Source: Limisphaerales bacterium (lineage in GTDB: Bacteria; Verrucomicrobiota; Verrucomicrobiae; Limisphaerales; UBA11358). From it: a stretch of DNA of 8,050 bases. The stretch is taken from positions 168 through 8,217 of the forward strand of contig PLZL01000081.1 in NCBI GenBank assembly GCA_003152145.1, given 5' to 3'. Below, in pieces: positions 1 to 6,805 of this stretch. Numbering within the stretch: position 1 is the stretch's first letter; the number at the start of each line of letters is the position of its first letter. Made by a program: the position numbers and the translations under genes. The notes under the pieces were generated by a model. It did no database searches. It was not told where the DNA came from and was given only the letters and a program-made list of their open reading frames with translations.

Positions 1-1
1 C

Positions 2-937
2 GGCGGCTCGATCCGCCAGCCGGCTGCGCTGTGCGGCTGCGTCGGTTTGAAGCCGACTTACGGCCGTGTCTCGCGCTACGGCCTTGTCGCGTTTGCATCG
101 TCGCTCGACCAAATCGGCACCTTTACCAAGGACGTCCGCGACGCGGCGACGATGCTCGGTGTCATTGCCGGACACGATTCATGCGATTCGACCAGCGTGC
201 CGCAACTCGTGCCTGATTATTCCCGCGCGCTGACCGGCGACATCAGGGGCTTGAAGCTGGGCCTGCCGAAGGAATACATGATTGGCGGACTCGATGCGGA
301 GGTGAAGTCCGCGATTGACGCCGCCGTGAAAAAATTTCAGGAGTTGGGCGCGGAGATCATGGAAATTTCTCTGCCGCACACGGATTACGCAGCGGCGACT
401 TATTACATCATCGCGCCCGCTGAAGCGTCCGCGAACCTCGCGCGCTTCGACGGCATCCGCTATGGCGCGAGAGTGGACGGCGCTGACCCGATTGAACTTT
501 ATTGCCGGACGCGCGGCGCGGGTTTTGGCGCGGAAGTGAAGCGGAGAATTATTTTGGGCACTTACGTTTTGAGCAGCGGTTATTACGATGCATATTATTT
601 ACGCGCGCAGAAAGTCCGCACGCTCATCCGCAACGATTTTCTCAAGGCGTTTGAAAAAGTGGACGCCATCGTCACGCCCACCACACCGACTGCGGCATTC
701 AGGATTGGCGAGAAATTCGACGACCCGCTGCAAATGTATCTGTGTGACGTGTTCACTCTGGCGTGCAACCTGGCGGGCATCTGCGGCATCAGCATTCCGT
801 GCGGCTTCACGAAAAACCCAAAGCTGCCCATTGGTCTGCAATTGCTCGGCAAACCCTTCGGCGAGGAAACGCTCTTGAAAATTGTCCACGCTTATGAAAT
901 GAATACCGCGTGGCATAAACAGAAGCCGGCAATGTGA
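2..937 (+). CDS. gatA: Asp-tRNA(Asn)/Glu-tRNA(Gln) amidotransferase subunit A, 5'-truncated
   Basis: This is the C-terminal 311 residues of GatA, read in frame 2 from the left edge to the TGA at 935-937. GatA is the amidase subunit of GatCAB: it releases ammonia from glutamine (or asparagine), and GatB uses it to convert mischarged Glu-tRNA(Gln) or Asp-tRNA(Asn) to the correct aminoacyl-tRNA in the cytoplasm. The visible sequence opens with [12 protein letters not shown], the amidase-signature segment; its Ser (codon 8-10) is by family knowledge the acyl-enzyme nucleophile. Other GatA-typical blocks follow: [50 protein letters not shown] and [12 protein letters not shown]. The catalytic Lys and cis-Ser lie outside the window. 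The nucleophile is near residue 178 in known GatA proteins, so the full protein would be about 485 residues, normal for the family. The ATG at 47 is internal and is not the start. The next gene begins 16 bases downstream and is functionally unrelated; gatB does not follow. Confidence 0.96.
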   Translation, partial: GGSIRQPAALCGCVGLKPTYGRVSRYGLVAFASSLDQIGTFTKDVRDAATMLGVIAGHDSCDSTSVPQLVPDYSRALTGDIRGLKLGLPKEYMIGGLDAEVKSAIDAAVKKFQELGAEIMEISLPHTDYAAATYYIIAPAEASANLARFDGIRYGARVDGADPIELYCRTRGAGFGAEVKRRIILGTYVLSSGYYDAYYLRAQKVRTLIRNDFLKAFEKVDAIVTPTTPTAAFRIGEKFDDPLQMYLCDVFTLACNLAGICGISIPCGFTKNPKLPIGLQLLGKPFGEETLLKIVHAYEMNTAWHKQKPAM

Positions 938-953
938 ACCAGACGATTATCCC

Positions 954-1788
954 ATGATACCAACGCAAAGCATACACAAAACTGTGTTTTGGCTGGGGCT
1001 GGCTTTGCCTTCGTTTGCACTGCTGGCAATAGTTTGGGTGACCCATTTGACGAACGGCCAATTCAACGCCGCGTTTGCCTCCGTGACCCAAACCTACAAT
1101 GTTTTGAACATTCTGGAGCAAACCCAGGCGCACATCGCTGACGCCGAAACCGGCCAGCGCGGCTATCTCCTGACCAGCCGTCCGGACTATTTTTCCCTGC
1201 ATGACACCGCCATGGCTGCCATCAACAATAATATTCAAAAATTGAAAATTCTGGTTAGCGGCAATCCGGTTCAGGAAACCAATCTGGCCGGACTGCAAAG
1301 TCTCATCGCCAAGCGGCTGGGCCCCAATCCCGACACCCTCGCCTTCAGCAAAACCCATTCGGCGGACGCCGTGGCGGTGGCGCTGACCGACCAGGGCCGG
1401 GACACCATCAACCAGATCCGCAATGTGCTGTTCCGCATGTGCGAACAGCAGACAGATTTGCTGGTCACGCGGCAGCAATCCGCCGAGGCTAGATTCCTTT
1501 TCGACCAGACCGTCTCGCTCGTCCTGGTGGGCGTGACGGCCATCGCGCTCATCGCCGTTGTCGCCATCCTGCTCCGGCTTGAACATCTGCGGCAGAACGT
1601 CACCGTCTGCGCCTGGACCGGCCAGGTGAAATTCGAAGGCGAATGGATCCGCGTGGAGGATTATCTTGCAGCGGCGATTTGGCGTCTCCGTTTCGCACGG
1701 ACTTTCCAAGGAGGCGGCGGCAAAAATGATCCGTGAAATCCGGCAGGCGAATAATCACCCGGATTCGCCGGGGCCGGCCTCGGGATAA
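954..1788 (+). CDS. CHASE3-domain membrane sensor protein with short cytoplasmic tail; frameshifted near 1668
   Basis: The literal frame runs 954-1736 (260 residues). Skipping one base near 1668 gives 277 residues ending at the TAA 1786-1788. Residues 11-32 form a hydrophobic N-terminal membrane segment. Residues about 35-180 look like a periplasmic CHASE3 sensor domain, with its hallmark ETGQRGYLLT at 65-74, a following DYF helix, LIAKRL at 117-122 and GRDTINQIR at 148-156. Residues 186-207 form a second membrane helix. The cytoplasmic part is only about 70 residues: VCAWTGQVKFEGEW at 218-231, EDYL at 235-238 and, after the frameshift, QRRFG and SHGLSKEAAAKM to residue 258. There is no histidine kinase, receiver, GGDEF or methyl-accepting region, so it would be a receptor without its own output enzyme. 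The ATG at 954 is the first start after gatA and precedes the membrane segment directly; no Shine-Dalgarno sequence is seen. The CHASE3 call is strong; function and ligand are unknown. The frameshift could be a read error, a recent mutation or, less likely, programmed. Confidence 0.8.
1665..1788 (+). other. Frameshift point and restored C-terminal tail of the CHASE3 protein
   Basis: In the frame of the ATG at 954 the protein reads EDYL up to the CTT codon at 1665-1667, then a low-complexity run (AAAIWRLRF...) to a TGA at 1734-1736. If one base (for example G1668) is skipped, the next codons from 1669 read QRRFGVSVSHGLSKEAAAKM and continue to a TAA at 1786-1788, 39 residues in all. The pattern [VI]CAW..V...GEW...EDYL..RF...SHG....A..M is only complete in the shifted frame. 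I recognise it as related to the small module at the C-terminus of many bacterial PAS and receiver proteins. The shifted frame is therefore very likely the ancestral one. There is no homopolymer here, and CTT-GCA-G is not a standard slippery heptamer. Confidence 0.75.
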
Positions 1789-1825
1789 CCAAGCTCAATT
1801 GCACCCATAATCAGGCTTGCGTTTC

Positions 1826-1845
1826 AAGTAACTTGATGGTTACTT
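1826..1845. promoter_or_regulatory. Inverted repeat, probable TetR-family operator
   Basis: AAGTAAC (1826-1832) and GTTACTT (1839-1845) are perfect reverse complements separated by 6 bases (TTGATG). The left arm continues as AAGTAACTT, itself a nearly perfect short palindrome. The repeat ends 12 bases before the ATG of the TetR gene, in the only untranslated stretch upstream of the efflux operon. TetR-family dimers commonly bind such short palindromes overlapping their own promoter, so autorepression of the repressor-adaptor-pump operon is inferred. I see no convincing -35/-10 pair to anchor it: TTGCGT at 1817-1822 is a possible -35, but the -10 at the right distance is poor. A chance or hairpin-only role remains possible. 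Confidence 0.55.
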
Positions 1846-1857
1846 AACACCCAATTC

Positions 1858-2508
1858 ATGATCCGTCCGGTCGAAAACAACCCCGGTGTGGCGACACGGA
1901 ATCCGGAACGCTCGCGCGAGCGCATTCTGGCCGCCGCGCTCAAGGAATTCGCCGCCAAGGGCTTCGCCGGCGCTCGCGTGGATTTTATTGCCCGCCGCGC
2001 GGCGATCAACAAGCGGATGCTTTACCATTATTTTGGCAACAAGGAAGGTTTGTTCAAGGCGGTGCTGCGCCGGAAAATCGCCGGGCGGCAGGCGTGGGCC
2101 GAAACGCTGTCGGGCGACCCGGCGGAAAGCCTCCCCTTTTGGTTCGATGCCGCGTGCAACGACACAGACTGGGTTCGCCTGTTTGAATGGGAAGCGCTGC
2201 AAGGCAACGCGCATAAAGTGATTGACGAAAAAAACCGGCGGGCGGCGACGGCGCGGGGGCTGGAACGCATCCGGCAGCGGCAAGTTCGCGGCCAGATCTC
2301 CGCCGAATTCGACCCGCGCCACGTGATGCTGGCCATGCGGTCGCTGACGATGTTTCCGGCGGCGTTCCCCCAATTGACGCGCCTCATCATGGGGCGTTCG
2401 GTTTCCGATCCCAAATTCCAAAAAGAGCGCGCCGAATTTTTGCGCCGGTTTGCGGTGGCGTTTCGACCGGCGCACGGCGACCGGGTCAAAATCAATTTTG
2501 TAAAATAA
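1858..2508 (+). CDS. TetR/AcrR-family transcriptional repressor
   Basis: The protein has 216 residues, normal for the TetR family. The N-terminal DNA-binding domain is clear: helix 1 at about 19-35 (RERILAAALKEFAAKGF), the helix-turn-helix at about 40-59 (VDFIARRAAINKRMLYHYF), then GNKEGLFKAVL. The LYHYFGNKEGLF block is the family signature that ends the recognition helix. The rest (about 75-216) is an all-helical ligand-binding and dimerisation domain, diverged as usual, so the inducer cannot be read. The gene is first in a tight operon; the adaptor starts 6 bases after its stop, so it probably represses the pump and itself through the palindrome at 1826-1845. ATG 1858 is the most upstream in-frame ATG after the intergenic region and leaves a normal 18-residue arm before helix 1. 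No Shine-Dalgarno sequence precedes it. Confidence 0.92.
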   Translation: MIRPVENNPGVATRNPERSRERILAAALKEFAAKGFAGARVDFIARRAAINKRMLYHYFGNKEGLFKAVLRRKIAGRQAWAETLSGDPAESLPFWFDAACNDTDWVRLFEWEALQGNAHKVIDEKNRRAATARGLERIRQRQVRGQISAEFDPRHVMLAMRSLTMFPAAFPQLTRLIMGRSVSDPKFQKERAEFLRRFAVAFRPAHGDRVKINFVK

Positions 2509-2514
2509 CCAGCC

Positions 2515-3666
2515 ATGAAAAAAATCCTTTTCCCATCCATCTTCGCGTTGGCGGCAATTCTTGCCGGCGGCTGTTCGGGCGGTTCGTCGAAAAAAAGCGG
2601 CGCGGACGCGCCGGTGCTAGTCGCCAAAGCGATTGCCACAAATGTGCCGGTGCAGATTGACCCGCCGCCCGTCGGTCATGTGATGCCGGTTTCATCGGTG
2701 ACGATCCGTCCGCAAGTCGGTGGCATTTTGCAGCAAGTCCATTTCAAGGAAGGCTCGGAGGTAAAATCGAACGCGCTGCTTTTCACGATTGATCCACGCC
2801 CGTCGCAGGCGGCGCTGGAAGCGGCCAAGGCGGCGCTGGCGCGTGACACGGCGCAAATGAAAAATGCAAAAATCCAGTTCGACCGCGAGCAAAAATTGTT
2901 CGAGCAAAAACTGGTTTCGCAGGACGAATTTGACACCAGCAAGGCGGGCTTCGACGCGCTCACCGGCACATTCGCGGTGGATCAGGCAGCGGTGACGAAC
3001 GCGCAACTGAATCTGGAATTCACCGAAATCCGCGCACCGTTCGACGGCGTCACCGGCGGCCTGCAATTTCACGAAGGCAACGTTGTCAAGGCGCCGGACG
3101 ACACGTTGCTGACGATCAATCAAATTCACCCGATTTACGTCCAGTTCGGCGTGCAGGAGCAATTCCTGCCGGAAATCAAACGGGAAATGCGCGACAAAAC
3201 TTTGCAGGTGGCGGTGACATTCGAGAACATGGACGGGCCACCGCCGCAGGGCGAATTGACCTTTGTGGACAACTCGGTGGACATGACGACGGGAACAATT
3301 CTGCTCAAAGCCACATTCCCGAATGAAAATGACGCGCTCTGGCCGGGACAATTTGTGACCGTCACGCTGACGCTGTCGGAATTGACGAACGCGATTGTTG
3401 TTCCGTCGCAAGCGGTTGAGACCGGACAAAACGGGCAATACATTTACATCGTGAAAGTGGATCCGACAAACGCAGCAAGCCAGTTTGTTGAAGAACGTCC
3501 GGTGAAGATTGGCATTGCGTATGACGGCGAAACGGTTGTTGAAAAAGGGTTGAAAGCCGGCGAAACGGTCGTAACGGACGGACAACTTCGCCTCGCGCCG
3601 AATGTGAAAGTCAGTGTCAAGAGTTCCGCTGAACCCGCCGCGTCCACAAATTCAACGGCAAAGTGA
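2515..3666 (+). CDS. RND efflux periplasmic adaptor subunit (membrane fusion protein), lipoprotein
   Basis: The protein has 383 residues, typical of AcrA/MexA/MdtA-type adaptors that bridge an inner-membrane RND pump and an outer-membrane channel in the periplasm. Residues 1-20 are a lipoprotein signal peptide: MKK, a hydrophobic core, then LAGGC with the lipidation Cys at residue 20. The -3 residue is Ala, slightly off the usual Leu, but the site is acceptable. The first lipoyl half follows (QVGGILQQVHFKEGSEV...LLFTIDPRP). Next come a helical hairpin of about 80 residues rich in Ala, Lys and Gln, and the second lipoyl half (FTEIRAPFDGVTGGL...EGNVVK). The beta-barrel and membrane-proximal domains come last (LWPGQFVTVTLTL, IVVPSQAVETGQNGQYIYIV, KAGETVVTDGQLRLAPNVKV). 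The start at 2515 is fixed by the signal peptide. The gene lies 6 bases after tetR and 20 bases before the pump, so all three are probably co-transcribed. Substrate is not readable. Confidence 0.95.
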   Translation: MKKILFPSIFALAAILAGGCSGGSSKKSGADAPVLVAKAIATNVPVQIDPPPVGHVMPVSSVTIRPQVGGILQQVHFKEGSEVKSNALLFTIDPRPSQAALEAAKAALARDTAQMKNAKIQFDREQKLFEQKLVSQDEFDTSKAGFDALTGTFAVDQAAVTNAQLNLEFTEIRAPFDGVTGGLQFHEGNVVKAPDDTLLTINQIHPIYVQFGVQEQFLPEIKREMRDKTLQVAVTFENMDGPPPQGELTFVDNSVDMTTGTILLKATFPNENDALWPGQFVTVTLTLSELTNAIVVPSQAVETGQNGQYIYIVKVDPTNAASQFVEERPVKIGIAYDGETVVEKGLKAGETVVTDGQLRLAPNVKVSVKSSAEPAASTNSTAK

Positions 3667-3686
3667 ATGTTGAATTTTAATTTGCC

Positions 3687-6600
3687 ATGAGCGTTCCCGA
3701 GCTTTTCATCCGCCGCCCGGTGATGACCACGCTGGTCATGGCGGGCATTTTGCTGGCGGGCGTGATCGGTTTTCGCGAACTGCCGGTGAGCGATTTGCCG
3801 AACGTGGATTATCCGACGATCCAGATTTCGGCCAGCCTGCCCGGCGCAAGTCCGCAAACGATGGCGTCCGCCGTCGCGACGCCGCTGGAAAAACAATTGT
3901 CCACCATCGCCGGCGTGGATTCGATGTCGTCGTCCAGCTCGCTCGGCTCGGTGAACATCACGGTGCAATTCACGCTCGACCGGAACATTGACGCGGCGGC
4001 GCAGGACGTCGAAGCAGCGATTGCCCAGGCAGCGAGGCAACTGCCGCCGAACATGCCGTCGCCGCCAACGTATCGAAAAGTCAATCCGGCGGATTTCCCG
4101 ATCATTTTTCTGGCGATGTCGTCGGACACACTGCCGCTTTCAGCCGTGGACAATTACGCGGAAAATTTGATGGCGCAGCGCATCTCGATGGTCAACGGCG
4201 TCGCGCAAGTCAACGTCTTCGGTTCGCAACAATATGCCGTCCGCGTCCAGGTGGACCCAAACAAACTCGCGGCTTACGGTCTCGGAATTGACCAGGTCGA
4301 GCAGGCCGTGGAAACCGGCAACGTGAACCAGCCGCTCGGAATTCTTTACGGCCGGCACCAGGCCTTCACCGTTCAGGCCAACGGCCAATTGAATAACGCG
4401 GCGGAATTCCGTCCGCTCATTGTCGCGTATCGAAATGGCAGCCCGGTGCGGCTGGAACAACTGGGCAATGTGCTCGACAGCGTGCAGAACGACAAGGTCG
4501 CCGGTTGGTATAACGGTTCGCGGGCCGTGGTGCTGGCGATCCTTCGCCAACCAGGCGCGAACACGGTGGAAGTGGTGGACAACATCAAAAACTTGCTGCC
4601 GCAATTCCGCGAGGAAATTCCCGCCGGAGTGAAATTGGACGTGGCCATTGACCGCTCCTACAACATCCGCCAATCCGTGCATGACGTTGAGAGCACGCTG
4701 TTCATCGCCATTTGTCTCGTTGTGCTGGTAATTTTTTTGTTTCTGCGAAATTTGTCCGCGACACTTATTCCAAGCCTGGCACTGCCGATGTCGCTCATCA
4801 GCACGTTCGGCGTGATGGCGCTGCTCGGTTACAGCCTGGATAATCTTTCGCTGCTGGCGCTAACGTTGTGCGTCGGCTTCGTCGTGGACGATGCGATTGT
4901 CATGCTCGAAAACATCGTGCGCCACATGGAAAATGGCGAGCCGCCGATGGAAGCCGCGATTGTCGGCTCACGCGAAATCGGCTTCACGATCATTTCCATG
5001 ACGCTGTCGCTCACCGCGGTCTTTATCCCGGTCTTGTTCATGGGCGGATTGCTTGGGCGATTACTGCATGAATTTGCCGTGACCATTGTCGTGGCCGTGC
5101 TCGCGTCCGGTTTCGTTTCGTTGACGCTCACGCCGATGATGTGCAGCCGGTTCGTTCATTCGGAGAAACAAAAAAAACATGGCAGGCTTTACAATTTCTT
5201 CGAGCGGTTTTTCGACCGGACACGCAGCGGCTATATGCGCACGCTGCAAACCGTCATGCGGCATCGCGGCGCGACATTGGTTCTTTCGTTCGCCATTCTG
5301 GTGCTGACGGCAATTCTCTTCGTCGTGATTCCGAAGGGATTTTTCGCCGACGAAGACACCGGGCGCATCATCGGCACGACTGAAACGTCGCAGGACATTT
5401 CCTTCGACGCGATGCGGACGCACCAGCTCGAGGCGATGAAAATTGTCCAGGCCGACCCGAACGTCAACGGCGTCATTTCATTCATCGGCGGCAGCCCGCT
5501 GAACAACGGACGTCTGTTCTTCAGTTTGAAGGACAAGCGAAAATTGAGTGCGTCGCAAATCGTCCAGGAACTGCGTCCAAAGCTCGCGCAGGTTCCCGGT
5601 TTGAACGTCTATCTGAAAGTCCCGCCGATCGTCAACATCGGAGGTTTTTCGAGCAAGGGGCTTTACCAATACAGCCTGCAGGACACGGACGTGAAGGAAT
5701 TGTTTCATTGGGCGCCGATTCTCATGGACAAATTGAAACAGCAACCGGGCTTTCAGGACGTGAACAGCGATTTGCAAATCGCCTCGCCGCAGGTCAACAT
5801 GGAAATTGACCACGACAAAGCCGCCGCGCTTGGCGTCACCTCGCAACAAATCGAAAATGCCCTCTACGATGCTTTTGGCGAACGGCAGGTTTCGACAATT
5901 TATGCCGACGTCGCCGAATGGTGGGTGCTCTTTGAAGTCCTGCCGCAATTTCAACTCGATCCCGACGCGCTCGCGCGGCTCTACATTCAATCCTCGCTTA
6001 CCAATAAACTCGTTCCCTTGAGCGCCGTCGCCAATTTGACGCGCAGCATCGGCCCGACCAGCATTTCGCACGTCGGCCAATTGCCCGCCGTCACCATCTC
6101 ATTCAATCTCGCACCGGGTGTGTCGTTGAGCACCGCCGTCGCACAAGTTCAAAAAGTTGAAGGCGATTTGCATCTGCCCGTGACCATCACCGGAAGTTTC
6201 CAGGGCGCGGCGCAGGTTTTTCAATCGTCCGAGAAAGGGCTTGGATTCCTGCTCATCGCCGCGATTCTGGTCATTTACATCATCCTCGGCTGCCTTTACG
6301 AAAGTTTCATTCATCCGCTCACAATTTTGTCCGGCCTGCCGTCAGCGGGAATGGGCGCGTTGCTGACGCTGATGCTGTTTCGCATGGATTTGAACATTTA
6401 CGGCTTCGTCGGCCTCATCATGCTCATCGGCCTCGTGAAGAAAAATGCCATCATGATGATTGACTTCGCCATCACCGCACAGCGGGAACATGGGAAAAAT
6501 CCGCACGACGCGATTACGGAAGGCTGCCTGTTGCGCTTCCGTCCGATTATGATGACCACAATGGCCGCTCTCATGGCCACGCTCCCCATCGCGATTGGTC

Positions 6601-6791
6601 TCGGCACCGGCGGCGCAGGACGCCGTCCGCTCGGCCTATGCGTCGTCGGCGGATTGGTCGCCTCGCAATTGCTTACGCTCTACATCACGCCGGTGATTTA
6701 CCTCTACATGGAATCCTTCCACGAATGGTTTCTGCGCAAACGCTCCCGGCGCACGGCCATCCAAACCGGAACCGGCCCGGCCACGGCTTGA
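3687..6791 (+). CDS. RND multidrug efflux pump, inner-membrane permease (HAE1 family, MdtB/MdtC-like)
   Basis: The protein has 1034 residues, the normal length for AcrB/MdtB/MdtC-type proton-driven exporters that take drugs or other amphiphiles from the periplasm and outer membrane leaflet. It opens with SVPELFIRRPVMTTLVM and a first membrane helix at about 12-30. A large porter loop follows, then helices 2-6 from about 337. The proton-relay pair is D401-D402 in GFVVDDAIVMLEN (helix 4). Helix 7 lies at about 529-547, followed by KGFFADEDTGRI and the second porter loop. Helices 8-12 start at about 852. K919 in GLVKKNAIMMIDFA aligns with AcrB Lys940, and FRPIMMTTMAAL is the conserved helix 11 block. 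GILYGRHQAFTVQANGQL and GSFQGAAQVFQSS resemble MdtB/MdtC more than AcrB. A single pump gene implies a homotrimer, unlike paired MdtBC. All energy-coupling residues I can check are intact. No outer-membrane channel gene follows. Confidence 0.96.
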   Translation: MSVPELFIRRPVMTTLVMAGILLAGVIGFRELPVSDLPNVDYPTIQISASLPGASPQTMASAVATPLEKQLSTIAGVDSMSSSSSLGSVNITVQFTLDRNIDAAAQDVEAAIAQAARQLPPNMPSPPTYRKVNPADFPIIFLAMSSDTLPLSAVDNYAENLMAQRISMVNGVAQVNVFGSQQYAVRVQVDPNKLAAYGLGIDQVEQAVETGNVNQPLGILYGRHQAFTVQANGQLNNAAEFRPLIVAYRNGSPVRLEQLGNVLDSVQNDKVAGWYNGSRAVVLAILRQPGANTVEVVDNIKNLLPQFREEIPAGVKLDVAIDRSYNIRQSVHDVESTLFIAICLVVLVIFLFLRNLSATLIPSLALPMSLISTFGVMALLGYSLDNLSLLALTLCVGFVVDDAIVMLENIVRHMENGEPPMEAAIVGSREIGFTIISMTLSLTAVFIPVLFMGGLLGRLLHEFAVTIVVAVLASGFVSLTLTPMMCSRFVHSEKQKKHGRLYNFFERFFDRTRSGYMRTLQTVMRHRGATLVLSFAILVLTAILFVVIPKGFFADEDTGRIIGTTETSQDISFDAMRTHQLEAMKIVQADPNVNGVISFIGGSPLNNGRLFFSLKDKRKLSASQIVQELRPKLAQVPGLNVYLKVPPIVNIGGFSSKGLYQYSLQDTDVKELFHWAPILMDKLKQQPGFQDVNSDLQIASPQVNMEIDHDKAAALGVTSQQIENALYDAFGERQVSTIYADVAEWWVLFEVLPQFQLDPDALARLYIQSSLTNKLVPLSAVANLTRSIGPTSISHVGQLPAVTISFNLAPGVSLSTAVAQVQKVEGDLHLPVTITGSFQGAAQVFQSSEKGLGFLLIAAILVIYIILGCLYESFIHPLTILSGLPSAGMGALLTLMLFRMDLNIYGFVGLIMLIGLVKKNAIMMIDFAITAQREHGKNPHDAITEGCLLRFRPIMMTTMAALMATLPIAIGLGTGGAGRRPLGLCVVGGLVASQLLTLYITPVIYLYMESFHEWFLRKRSRRTAIQTGTGPATA

Positions 6792-6805
6792 TTCAAAAAT
6801 ACGGG

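Noticed and set aside
31..216. A 61-codon plus-strand frame starting at 31.
   Set aside because: Arg/Cys-rich shadow of gatA in another frame; gatA is unmistakable here.
807..1709. A 300-codon open frame on the minus strand covering the end of gatA and most of the CHASE3 gene.
   Set aside because: Its translation is rich in His, Gln and Arg with no recognisable domain, and it lies opposite two clearly better plus-strand genes. It is a by-product of GC-rich codon use.
1767..1778. GC-rich palindrome GCCGGGGCCGGC that could be a terminator stem for the CHASE3 gene.
   Set aside because: No T-tract follows, the loop would be very small, and it lies inside the restored reading frame, so it is more likely just coding sequence.
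2692..3585. A 297-codon open frame on the minus strand opposite the adaptor gene.
   Set aside because: Arg/Val/His-rich translation with no family resemblance; the opposite strand encodes a convincing membrane fusion protein. The same applies to the minus-strand frames at 4140-4682 and 5478-6080 opposite the pump.
3667..3690. A seven-codon mini-frame (MLNFNLP) starting right after the adaptor stop and overlapping the pump start as ATGA, which looked like a coupling leader.
   Set aside because: No ribosome binding site, too short to judge, and easily produced by chance in 20 A/T-rich bases.
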